Shown in pieces: positions 48,293 to 59,382 of a stretch of DNA of 64,000 nucleotides. The notes under the pieces are model-generated. The model saw only the letters and a list, made by a program, of their open reading frames with translations, was not told the origin of the DNA and did no database searches. Position 1 is the stretch's first letter. Each line of letters starts with the position of its first letter. Origin of the DNA: Helicostylum pulchrum (lineage: Eukaryota; Mucoromycota; Mucoromycetes; Mucorales; Mucoraceae); assembly GCA_025677825.1 (NCBI GenBank), contig JAIXMO010000001.1, forward strand, positions 620,001 to 684,000, written 5' to 3'. The position numbers and the translations under genes were made by a program.

Positions 48293-51200
48293 ATGGACTC
48301 ACCTTTTTTAAGAACTGAAAGTCCAACACCATTAGGTAATAGAACAAAGTTTCCCGGGAGGAACTACGAGAAAACGACTAATCATTGATATTAGGCAGCT
48401 TGTCTCAGTTGTCAAACTCTAGACCTTTGCACCCTACGCGCTGTATTCATACGATTTCCCAAGAAGATAATAACTCGGTATTATCACTTGTAGCCAGTCA
48501 ACAATATTTATTCAGTGGAAGTCAAAGCTCTCAAATTCATGTAAGTTTTATTCTTTTTGTCAAGTTTAAAAACGTAATCTCAACTTTTGCCGTTTTTTTT
48601 TGTGGTTATTTAGGTTTGGGACTTGCAAACTTTTACTCTAGTCACTGTTTTAAAAGGTCATCGTGGTAGTGTTTTGGGTTTAAAATTATCAGAAGATGAA
48701 CAATATTTATTTAGTAGTTCAGGTAAAGTAAAAAAATTAGAGACTAGATCAAGGGAAGAAGGAGCTAATGCAAGACATATTTTTTTATTTTTTTTTTGGT
48801 GGGGGAATATTAGGTGATGGAACTGTCAGAGTATGGAATACAGAAACATTAAAATGCGCATATCTCATCCAATCGTGCCGTGATGTAGGCGATATTTTCT
48901 CTGTTGTCTATTCAGATATTACCAACAAGATCTATTTCGGCAGTCAAAATACCAGTATTCAATGGTACGATTTTGCGGATCCGCAAACGCACGGAGCCAT
49001 CAACTCAGATATTCCTTTAATTCCTGAGTCACCTCGTAAATTAGGAACCACCATCAACTTTTTTGAAGATGGCGAAGAGCATGATGAAGAAGATAGAATA
49101 CAAGCTGAATTGGATAAGGATGTGATTAAATGTGTTATTCGCGAAAAGAATGTATGCAGTAACGCTCATGATGGTTATTTGTATTGCTTATTACACGCTA
49201 AGGATATACCGAATATGGAAGGCGAAGTCTTAATTAGTGGTTCTGGTGATGGCGATGTTAAAATTTGGGCTATTGAACCAAACGGTATTAAACATGTTCA
49301 TACATTAAAGGGTAACCCTGATAAAGGTGTCTTGTGTTTAGCTTTATCAGAAGATGGTTATTTGTTTTGTGGTGTACAAGGTGGTGACGTTCAAATTTGG
49401 GATTTAGAAACTCATCAAATGATTCGATCTGTGATGGCTCATACAGATGATGTCTTGGCCGTCTCAATTAAGGGTCCTGGATTTGTCAGCGCTTCAGCAG
49501 ATGGCTCTATCAAGATTTGGAGTGAAGGCTTTCAATTCAGAGAGAGTCTGTCGGATCATCACGGTATTGTATTGTCTTCTGCTACCAGCGGCAATTATTT
49601 GATTTCCGGAAGTAATGATCACACAATTAAATTTTGGGATATACCTTCCTATTCAAGCCCTTCGTTTGAACCGTTTAGAAGATCTAGCATAGGTTTACAA
49701 GAGGCTCCCTCAAGCGGTAATACATATATATATATATATATATACATTATGTTTTAATTATTTTCTTATATAAATATTGTATTTTAGATACAATGTTATA
49801 TGTACTGGAAAAATGGATTGCTATGCGTACAGTAAGCGGAAACCCAAAATATATGGAGGAGTGTAGACGAGGTGCTCGTTTCCTCAAAAACATTTTGCAA
49901 CAATTAGGCGCTGTGAGTCGTATGGTAAGTTTTTTTTAAAATATGTTTTTCGTTCAAAATAAATTAAAGCAATTGATATAGATTCCTGGTGCCTGCGGTC
50001 GTAATCCTTTAGTTTATGGTAAATTTATTGGAAAGCGTTCTTCCAATGAAAGACCTATTCCTACTGTCTTGATCTATGGTCATTACGATGTTATTGCTGC
50101 TGAAAATGAGCAAAATTTATGGGGCACAGACCCATTCAATATGACTGGTAAAAACGGGTACCTGTATGGTCGTGGCACCAGTGATAACAAGGGTCCTATT
50201 CTCGCTTGCATTTTTGCAGTCAACGAATTATTAAAGGAAGGCCTTTTAGACGTTAATGTTATTTTCTTGATTGAAGGTGAAGAAGAAAGTGGTAGTGTAG
50301 GATTTTATGAGGCTGTAAATCAAAATAAGGAACTGTTTCAAGATGTAGATATGGTTTTATTAAGGTAAGAAAAAAAAATCTCTTAATTTTTTTTTTTTTT
50401 GGTTCTTATTTTTTTAAAATGTAGCAACTCATACTGGCTTGGTGAAGATGTGCCTTGTATTACATATGGTTTAAGAGGTGTAATTCATGCTACTGTTTCA
50501 ATCAGCAATAAACGAGCCGATCTTCATTCAGGTGTTGAAGGTGGTGCTGTATCTGAACCTTTAATTGATTTGATTCATGTTCTTGGAAAACTCGTTGATA
50601 ACAATAAAAAAGTTCTTATACCTGGTAAGTTTTTTTTTTCCTTTCGTTTGATACTATTACACCTGCTAAAAAAAAGAGATTTATAATAGGATTTTATGAC
50701 AATGTACGTCCTATTACTGAAGCCGAAGAAAGACTTTATGATCCTATTGTAGAATGGATGAAAACTTCCGAAACGGCACAATCAAGTACAAGAGCACACC
50801 ATTCTACTATCGCTTCTTCTAACGACTGTAAGCAAAACTGTGGTAATGAAACACAATGCAAGATTTTAGTAGCAAAAGACGAAGAATTAGATGCCGAAAA
50901 ATTAAAGCAAAAATTGATGGCACGTTGGAGATATCCTACCTTGACAGTACACAAGATTGACGTTTCCATTAATAACCCAACCATTATTCCACGCAATGCC
51001 AAGGCAGCGGTGAGTATGCGTGTTGTACCTGACCAAACAATTACAGATATCTGTGGACAGTTTGAAAAGTATGTACAAGATGTGTTTTCACAAAGTAACT
51101 CGGATAATCGAATTTCAATTACAATTGAAAGTGCAGCCGAGTATTGGTTGGGTGACTTGAATAGTAAGTATTTCAAGGCAGTAGAAAACGCCATTGCAGA

Positions 51201-51420
51201 AGAATGGAATATGAAACCACTTTATATTAGAGAAGGTGGCTCTATTCCTGCAGTTCGCTGGCTCGAGAAGTTTTGTAACGCACCGGCTATTCATATCCCT
51301 TTTGGTCAATCTTCTGACCAAGCACATTTACATAATGAACGTATTAGATTACTTAACCTTCATGCTGGTAGACGTATTGTTAAAAGCTTATTAATGGCTT
51401 TACCCAACTTGAAAGATTAA
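48293..51420 (+). CDS. DUG2: DUG2-type WD40-M20 peptidase of glutathione degradation
   Basis: Component of the alternative glutathione-degrading complex (with Dug3) in the cytosol. Eight exons: 48293-48335, 48395-48540, 48614-48722, 48814-49716, 49788-49924, 49982-50364, 50425-50624 and 50690-51420 (883 aa, close to yeast Dug2). N-terminal WD40 repeats: VWDLQTFTLVTVLKGHRGSV, GTVRVWNTETLK, ISGSGDGDVKIWAIEP, FVSASADGSIKIW and ISGSNDHTIKFWDI. The M20 metallopeptidase half has the metal ligand His in IYGHYDV, Asp in GRGTSDNKGP, Glu-Glu in IEGEEESGS and RADLHSGVEGG; the final metal His region is HIPFGQSSDQAHLHNERIR. Every junction is in frame. Confidence 0.96.
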
Positions 51421-51772
51421 ACTTCTTTCCACCTATACTTAGTAAACTTTATTTTCTGTCAGAAAAAAATAAGGGCTAATAAAAGTATCGTTATAATAAA
51501 TTAAATGGATTTTGGCACTAATTCTAAATACGCGAATTGGGGCTTAGTTTTGAGCTAAATAATGTGATTAAGTACACTATTTTCCAAAATTATTAGTTCA
51601 CTTATCGAAAAAAAATAGGCTCACAAAATGAAAAAAATTAGGTTCATAATGTGAAAAAATTTAGGTTCATTATGCATTTGGTTAAAACTTACTCTGTATC
51701 TTGATGGGTTACAGTGATAACTGCACGGGAAAATTACTTTTTGTTTTGAGTGCCAGGGATAGAGGAAGAAGC
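51421..51772. other. A/T-rich flank 3' of the Fanzor relic with short tandem repeats
   Basis: Between the DUG2 stop and the Fanzor 3' end. It carries three degenerate units of about 23 bp starting AGGCTCACAAAATG (51617), AGGTTCATAATGTG (about 51640) and AGGTTCATTATGC (about 51663). A small dyad AATTC/GAATT lies near 51520-51538. In active Fanzor loci the guide RNA comes from this side of the gene. Confidence 0.35.
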
Positions 51773-53789
51773 TTATGCTTTTCTTTTGAGGTTTGGTCTT
51801 GTTGTTGAAAGTGATTGTCTGTTTGTCTTGCGTACGAACCTTTCAGGCCTAATGCCGTTTTCCCGCAAACTAAACAAAATATGTCTAAAATTCAATGTTG
51901 CAGCCATATCTCTGTTGTAAAAACGACGACGAACTAGAGATTTCTTGCTATCTTGTAGATAGTTTTCATTGGTACATCTACAAGTTTCAAACTGGTTGCC
52001 AGTTTTATAGTATTTTAGATATTAACATATTGTGTTTAACCTTAGCAAACCATTACATATTACAGTAGGATTTTTAGTTCGTCTAAACGGCCTAGGGTTT
52101 TTAACTTCTTTAAATTTCTCTAAGGTAGTACCATCTTTGCAAGTAGGACATAATGAGGAAGTTTTGAACTCGTCCAACAAATAGATCTTGAATCCTTCTT
52201 TTCTGAGCATGTTCCTTATTACGACACCTTTGGTGGGTCCGTGGTACTTCACGTTTGCTGCGGTCCAGTTGCCTATTATAATTACAGAGTCTTGTCCAAA
52301 CTTTTGTCTAAGCTTTTTAGCTAATCGCTGTTCTGATTGCTTCATGTTAATAATACTGGAAAGCTTCATTTTTGCGAAAAGGTAAACGATCAGCAGCTCT
52401 GACTTCTGGAGGTATATCTTCATTGCCGTAGCAGTTGTTTAAGCCTTCAGATACATTTGCTCTAGCTTCTAGATATTTTACGAAATTTTTCTTGTTGACA
52501 GAAGTGGCATGATAGTAAGAAAGAGAAAGTTCAGCAGCAATCACTTCATCAGGCTTAAAACGGTTACGGAGCTTTCTAAACTTTTTGGACTTTGTTTCAA
52601 CTCCTTTCTGGTTACTTGTGTATCTGTAGACCATTTTGGTTTGGGAAGTGCTATTTTCATGCATACAATATAGTAGGTCTCTTCGACCTGGATCAACCAA
52701 AACGCATTTACCAACATCAGCAAGAAGGTCTTCTTTTTTTAGATCTTCTATATATTTGAAGGAATCCTTGTCTTCTAATTGTTTTTTACTCTTCTTACCA
52801 CCTCTTTTCCTTGGATCATAGTTTTGTTTAAGAATAGACACGCCTACGCCGTCAGTATATATCATTCCCCTGAACTTCATTTGTTTATCAGAACCTTGTG
52901 GTTCCGTTCCTTTTGAATTGAGATTAATAGCTCCACCCCCAAACTGCTTGCTTGTCCAGATGCGTCAAGACCATGTTTTTTAAAATTTGAGTATTCAAAA
53001 TTAAGGTGTCGATTGTCATATAGCAGGGAATAAACATAGTTCTTATAGGAAAGCAGTTTATAGATTTTCCACCTTGCAAAGCTTCACACGTTTTAGCAAT
53101 TTGGTAATAAGCCCTTAAATGCTTTACAGGACTTGTCTTGCAATCATAAAAGATGGAGCCTTTCTCGAACTTGTAATCTTCAGAGTAATAACCAATAAAA
53201 CTTTTAATAATGTTCATACCATTTTGACCTAAAAATTCTGATGTAGCATCCTCTAATTTTTTTTGAAGATACAGCTAACTTGACTTTGTTCATTTGGCTG
53301 TAAACGTTCTGTCTATTTTAAGTTTAACATCTTCCTCAACTTGTTTCCAAAACTAGAAGTAACATTGTTGATGTGAGCAGTACGGATTTTGGTTACTTCG
53401 TAGTTCGCTATCTGTTGTCCGTATTTTAGATCGATAGGTTTGTAGGATGTACGTTCAAGAAAAGTTTCTCTATGCTTGTTTATAATTGTTTTGAATGTTT
53501 CCGGTTTCTTGGTTTTCTTTCGCTTTTCCATCTTGTACGCACTTAATAACGACATAAAGACTTCTCTGAAAAAATCCTCATTGATGAAATCTTCCAAATT
53601 GAATACATAATCGGTATTATCATCCTCCAGCTCGTTAACAAATATAAATTTCAAAAAGAAGTATGTGTGTGTCACAACGATATCAACATTCTTCACCAGT
53701 TCCATAAGACGCTGCTTGTATACATCCTTCCAACCTATACCAGTAATTGAGCTTTTAATAACTACTAATTTCTGTGGCGGTTCCATCAT
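51773..53789 (-). pseudogene. Fanzor (eukaryotic TnpB/Cas12-like RNA-guided nuclease), degenerate
   Basis: Fanzors are transposon-borne RuvC nucleases guided by an RNA made from the element. Reading 3'-ward on the minus strand: N-terminal helical region MEPPQKLVVIKSSITGIGW (start 53789); RuvC-I VLVDPGRRDLLY (Asp codon 52694-52692); GNWTAANVKYHGPTKG leading to YLLDEFKTSSLCPTC, with the zinc-ribbon CxxC and the Glu position reported as alternative in Fanzors; and RuvC-III NRDMAATLNF (Asp codon 51910-51908). Lesions: TAG at 53315-53313, shifts at an A8 run (about 53257-53264), at a G5 run (about 52936-52940) and at an A5 run (about 52369-52373), and TAA at 52024-52022. The frame after that stop stays open to TAA at 51775-51773. 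Inactive as it stands. Confidence 0.85.
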
Positions 53790-54585
53790 AAGAAAACAAT
53801 AATGAAAAGAAAAAGAGGGATTTGACATCATTATAACCTTTGCAAGTCACTGATGTATTTTTTGTTTAAGCCTTTTTGATTAACTATTTCTATGAAAGAA
53901 TCCATTGGAAGTTTTAAATGCTAATGATAAAGCTGCACAAGAACTTTAAGCTTTATATTGATACGAGATGCATTCAAAGACTCTAAGATTTACTGAATAA
54001 ACAATTTACACTAGTTATCGCGCTTTTCAGGCACAGCAATAGCAAATAACTGATGGTCTGGTAGTAGACACAATCTTGAAAGAGCGTCCAAAACTGATGT
54101 TGTTAGATATGTTTCTAACTTGTACGGGTAATAGTTAATTATTTTTTTACCTTTACTAATACTATTTAACTGGAAGGTAGGTTAGGATAATTACTGTTAT
54201 TTAGACTAGTTGTGATCAGGAAGGGGGCGAAACTGTATACCAAGTATAAATGTACGGGCAGATCTCCTTTTTGAAAAATAAAATCGGTAACATTTGGTTT
54301 ATTAAGAAATAAGCAGCTGATTTTTAAATCAGAGATAATCAAACGTGATTTCATTTAAACAAATTAGTACCTACTCTCCTGTTTCATTTTTATGCTTTTG
54401 ATCTTTTGGTATTCGGCGTCTCTTATCAATTATAGAAAGATAATGTCTCATTAGCGTATAATAGGCGCTGGTGCTACATACGAAAGGTACAATGCAAAAA
54501 ACTACAGGCCTTTTTTTTTACCACATTTTTGACTGCTATTTTTTTTTTTTTTTTTCGTTCTCTCTTTCACTCTCGATTCACCGAA
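53790..54585. other. Intergenic region between the Fanzor relic and RPC17
   Basis: About 800 bp, A/T-rich, ending with T-runs before the RPC17 start. It probably holds the 5' end of the Fanzor-bearing element, but no inverted repeat matching the 3' side could be seen by eye. Confidence 0.4.
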
Positions 54586-55175
54586 ATGCACATTAAGAAT
54601 ATTCGATCTGCCTTGATTTCAAACTATGAAGTATTGAAGTTATTAGAAGAAAGTCAAGAAGCACAAAAACGAGTACAAAATGCAGATTCCTTAGTAGAAT
54701 ACCCAGAACATTTAAGAACTGTTCAATTTGAAGTAGGTAAAAAAATAATATAAAAAAAATAGTTTTTTAAAAAGTTGTATGAATTGACATTTTGGGGGTG
54801 GGGTTTGTCTAGTTGACAGAATATTTAAAGGAGACACCTTGCAGTACACAAACACCTGAACAAGTATCAGATTTTTTACAAGCGTTATCAAAATATGATC
54901 TTACAAAAGCAGAAAAATTACAAATTTTAAACTGGAGACCTAAAAGTACAGTCGAAATTTATTTGGTATGATGAATATATTGATTTTGTAAGTAGTACAG
55001 GGACTAAAAAAACAAGGATGATGTTTAGATTATTGAAGAGTGTGAAGAACGTTTTTCAGAAGAAGATTTGGAAGAAATGTTGAATAGTATTATTACAACT
55101 TTACCAAGAGATGATGATGAAGTAGAGGAAGAAGAAGAAGAAGGAGAGGGTGAAGTTATGGAAGAGGACGAATAG
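54586..55175 (+). CDS. RPC17: RNA polymerase III subunit RPC17/RPC9 (CRCP)
   Basis: Partner of Rpc25 in the Pol III stalk, needed for initiation at tRNA and 5S genes. Exons 54586-54732, 54813-54965 and 55029-55175 (148 aa). The N-terminus MHIKNIRSALISNYEVLKLL is the typical start. The HRDC-like four-helix domain follows: TEYLKETPCSTQTPEQV, FLQALSKYDLTKAEKLQILN and the helpful marker NWRPKSTVEIYLIIEECEER. The tail is strongly acidic (Glu run), as in fungal homologues. All junctions are phase 0. Confidence 0.92.
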
Positions 55176-55327
55176 ATTTCCATTATATAAAAATAAATAA
55201 AAGTGTACTACGTGACACATTACATCTTGTGAAAACAAGCCTATTTATTTATTTCTTTTTTTTTCTTTTTTCCTTTTTCCCTTTTTCTTTATTTTATTTT
55301 ATTTTTCGCGTGTATATAAAAAAAAGT

Positions 55328-57203
55328 ATGGATTCTCCTAGAACACCTAGAACTCCTAGAAGACAAGAAACGTTGGGACCCACGTCACCTATTCAAGACT
55401 GGGAAGTAGAAAGAGCAACAGTAAATAAATAAATCACACAGAAATGATTTCTCTTTTGTATTGATGTATATATATGATGTATAGGTTTTAAGTGAATATA
55501 AGAGTAGTCGCGAAAAGGCAGAAAGATTAGAAAAAAAGTTGGAAAGTGACCGTGGAACATATGAAAGAAACACACAAAGTGTAAGGATATGTTGTATAAA
55601 ATAAAAATAAAAGGTTTGACCTCTCTATACATATATAGTTGCTCCGAGAAGTTAAATTAAAAGAAACTTATATGGATAAAAAATTAAAAGACTCTGAAGA
55701 ACAACTGATGGAAACTGTATGTATATAACGCATGTGTATATAAATTATGTATACAAGTACGTAATTAACACTAGTATGTAGATTGTAGATTTACAGCGAC
55801 AATTAGTTGATGAAAGGACTCACAGACAAGATGAAATTCAAACGATTCGGAACCAACATGAAAGCGCTTTAGAATCCGAAGATAGAAAATATCAAAGAAG
55901 ATTAACTAGTCTCCAAGAAAGACTAAATGCAAAAGACGCTGAATACGCCGTACTATTAGAAAACAATGATCCTGAAAAGGAGGAACAAAAGGTTAAATTA
56001 ATCGAATACTTGAATAGAGAACTTGCCAAGGAGAAGGAAGAGAATGCTAAACTGCGGGAATCTAACTTAAATTTAGCGAATACCGAAAATGAGGTACAAA
56101 CACGAATACACACACACATTTTATATGTGTACTTATTTAAAACATTTTTTAGAGCGTTTCAAAAGAGTTTCAACACTTGCAATCATTTTGTGCTTCAATT
56201 CAAGAAAAATTACAAGAATCTGAAATATCTTTAATACAATCTCGTCAACAACAAAATGAATTATCAGACGAATTAATAGCTGCTAAAGAACAATCACGAC
56301 AACATAAAAGAAGATTAGCACAAATTGTTGCTGGTCATGATGATAATATAAAGCAGTTACAAGAAAAGTTCTCTCATGAAGCTCATCTTAATCAAATGAC
56401 AACACAAGCACAATTCCAAAATATGCAATCTGAACATACTGAAATGTTGCGTGAAATTCGCGAACAACATGAAATAGAAAAGGAAGTATGGCATATCGAA
56501 CAACAGTCTTTAATAGATCAAATTCGACGTGATGCCGCTTTTGAAAAAGAAGAGGCTACAAGAGAACTAACTAGAGAATGGGCTGATAAACATGATGACT
56601 TGAGTGCTTCCATGTCAAAGGATTCTATGGAGATTCAAACGCATTGGGAAGCAAAGTTGGAAGAGGCAAAGGAAATATTTGAGTTAAAGGCATCTCGTTT
56701 ACAAGGTGAAATGGAAGTTGTCAAGGATCGTTTAGGAAAAGAGATTGTTAGACGTAAACAAAATCAACAGGGATTAACTGAAACGTTACATATTTTGGAT
56801 GGGTTACAATCTAAATGCGAGACCTTTCAAAAGAAGTCTATCCAATTAAACAAACAACAAGTTATAACTGATAAAGAGTTCTCTGTGGTAAGTGTGTGTA
56901 TTATATCATATACATATACACCTTTTACTGACTACCTTTTGTACTTAGTTAAAATCACAGTATCGTACTTCATATCGATTAGCCCGTGATTTGTTATCAA
57001 TAACGTCACACTCGTCTAATATTGATTCTTATACCAATGTACCCGATATTTTACAAACAGTTGTTCACCAAGTCTCCACTATGCGTATTCATGCTGATCA
57101 ACAGGTAACTTTAACCTTAATTTCACTCCCCCTTGTTTGTCACTAAACCTTTTTATATTAGGATACTTTTGATATTGCTACTATACCAACATACGGTTTT
57201 TAA
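55328..57203 (+). CDS. Long coiled-coil protein, function unknown
   Basis: Seven exons, all phase 0: 55328-55420, 55485-55580, 55639-55716, 55782-56093, 56153-56887, 56949-57104 and 57162-57203 (503 aa). A short basic/Thr-Pro N-terminus (MDSPRTPRTPRRQETL, possible CDK/MAPK sites) leads into almost continuous coiled coil from about residue 30 to 440. Examples are YKSSREKAERLEKKLESD and EEATRELTREWADKHDDL. The C-terminal part (ARDLLSITSHSSNIDSYT) is less charged. No globular domain was recognised. Such proteins often sit at spindle poles, septa or the cytoskeleton; this is only a guess. Confidence 0.78.
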
Positions 57204-57725
57204 TACCCCACAATGCTTTTTTATTTTATTTTTATACGAGCACAACCTGTAAATCCTTTTTTTATAATTATTATTTTTATTACGTCAACGCATAAAACAT
57301 ATATGATACAAACTAAAAAAAAAAAAAATGTACAAGTATCTTATTTTAACTGTAATGTACAATGGTTAAAGAGAATATTTCCTTGGCAGTGGCTTAAAAC
57401 ATTATATAAGCCGGGTTGTTGTCCGTTTGTACTACGGTGCCTTAAGAGTTTTACAGCACTATTGTCTAGCTCATGACATTAAGACAGTTTTTATTTTAGC
57501 GAAACTTAATAAATAAAATGAATGAGCAAAGAGCTGTAACAACTAGTAGAACAGGTAATATGTACAGGATAAGTAGAGTAAGGCCAATGCTGCATGAAAA
57601 GCTACAGTGACACATCGTCGTCCCGGATATACAAGTATCCGGAAAACTAAAAATTACCCTTCCGCCCCCCTTTTTTTTATTATTTCTCCACCCCTTTTCG
57701 TTTCCTTTATAACTGAAAAAAAAAA

Positions 57726-58615
57726 ATGGAAGATGAAATTATACAAAAGATTTACAAGCTAACAACTGAATTGGCTTCACAACAACAAAGTAATCAAGAA
57801 CTTGCAACTGGGTTAACAACCCAAATAACTGATTTAAAAGTAAAATTCTTGTATGCCTTTTTTTTTTTTTTTTTTACTTTGCTCTACAAAGAAATATGAG
57901 CTAACTGTACCAATTAAAGCAAAAAGCAGCGACAAAGTATTCTGACAATGGTAAATATACTAGTGTTATTATCTTTAGGTTTGGGCGTATAAAACTAATA
58001 CAGTATTAGGTCAAGAAGTATATATACCTTACCCAGTACCACCAGGACAACGAGATGAGGTATTAGAGAATTTAAAGGAGAGGTTAGAAAAGGCCTTCTC
58101 GGACCAACAAAAGACTTTAAACATAAATCGAGAATTGGAAAAAGAGTGCAGTGAATTACAAATGCTTGTAAAAGAGTATGAGTCAGGGTTAGAAACTGTT
58201 GCTAATAAGCTTCGAGCGCACGCTGTAAAGTTATCTTTTTTTTTTTAGCTGAAATAAAAACTAATTATTTTAATAATTTATTTAGAGTGCTTCAACAGAA
58301 GGACAAATTAGATTAAGAAGAGAATATGAAGCATTATTAAATGCAGAAAAGGGAACTACTACTGCATTATTCATGGAGAATACAATGCTTCAAACTCAAC
58401 TTTTACAGCTATCTAAATCGTTACGAGACGCATATCAAGATGAAGGAATCGACGTACACGATGAAGAAATAGCTCAATTAAAGCAGGAAAATCGAGACTT
58501 GTTGGAGCTGTTAAAAGTATCCAAATTATCTGATCCCAATATACCATTAACCGAAACCAATTCTCCTGTATTAAAAGTAGCAAGAAAAGGTGTTGTAGAG
58601 GAGTTTTTTGACTGA
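57726..58615 (+). CDS. Short coiled-coil protein, SIKE/FGFR1OP2-like
   Basis: Exons 57726-57839, 57979-58224 and 58286-58615 (229 aa). A further in-frame exon may exist at 57892-57936, adding 15 residues (KYELTVPIKAKSSDK). The C-terminal part, EYEALLNAEKGTTTALFMEN and QLKQENRDLLELLKVSKLS, recalls SIKE/FGFR1OP2 family proteins, small coiled-coil members of the STRIPAK complex (fungal SCI1). The resemblance is in heptad layout and the ENR.L.ELL motif, so confidence is moderate. The protein starts MEDEIIQKIYKLTTELASQQ. No other domain is present. Confidence 0.65.
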
Positions 58616-58723
58616 AAAAAAAATAGCATGTGACTTTTCTTTTTTAAACACTCATCATATGTTATTTATTTTTTCCTCTTTTTTTTTTTACTACATTTTA
58701 AACTAAAATAAAATACATTAACA

Positions 58724-59084
58724 ATGTATTGCATGCGTTATTTTGTTCCGTTACTCTTATTGCCGTTTCCTGATGCACCGCCAATTTTTGTAATTTTATT
58801 TCTCATTTCATTCTTTCTTCACCAGAAACCTTGGTAACTTTTATCTGAAAAAAAAAAAAAACTTTACTGGGCAAGTCGATATTAACCTTTTTTTTTTTGG
58901 TAGCATTTATTGCACATTACTATTAATTGCTTTATTTTCTTCTACTTGTTATTGGGGTCAAGGAAGATGCTGGATTGATTTACAACAGAATCGTTTATTT
59001 GATGTACGTTCAGATTCAAACGCAACGTTTGGTCAAGGAGAAGGTTGGTGGAATTGGAAAATTACTTTACCTATAGGACAGTAG
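58724..59084 (+). CDS. Small membrane or secreted protein (96 aa)
   Basis: Two exons, 58724-58833 and 58904-59084, joined through a standard intron with branch site ATTAAC and a T-rich tract before TAG. The N-terminal half is hydrophobic (FVPLLLLPFPDAPPIFVILF, then LLLIALFSSTCYW), consistent with two membrane spans or a signal anchor. The second half is polar with Cys and Trp: CYWGQGRCWIDLQQNRLFDV and GEGWWNWKITLPIGQ. It recalls small fungal membrane proteins with no assigned role. Downstream 59085-59382 is untranslated sequence with CAA repeats and the MDM31 promoter. Confidence 0.68.
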
Positions 59085-59382
59085 CAACAAAAAAAGTAGC
59101 TGTACCATTAAAAACAACAATACCCCCTCCCCCAACACTCTTACAACAACAGCAACAACAACAACATTTATTATACTTGTGTTACAAGGCAACAGCGCGA
59201 AAATAAAACGAATCCGTCATTGATGGATCATTACAAAAAATAAAATATATTTTACTGCATTGAAAGGCTATGATTGGATTGATTATTTGTTTAATGTCCG
59301 AAATTTGATATTTTATAAAACCCCTTCTCACTTTTACCCCCCCTTGCCTGTACACCTTTTTTTTTTTTTTTTTTACCTGAAT

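Noticed and set aside
51773..53789. Treating the Fanzor frameshifts as sequencing error
   Set aside because: The shifts are at homopolymers, but two in-frame stop codons remain and neighbouring genes have no such errors.
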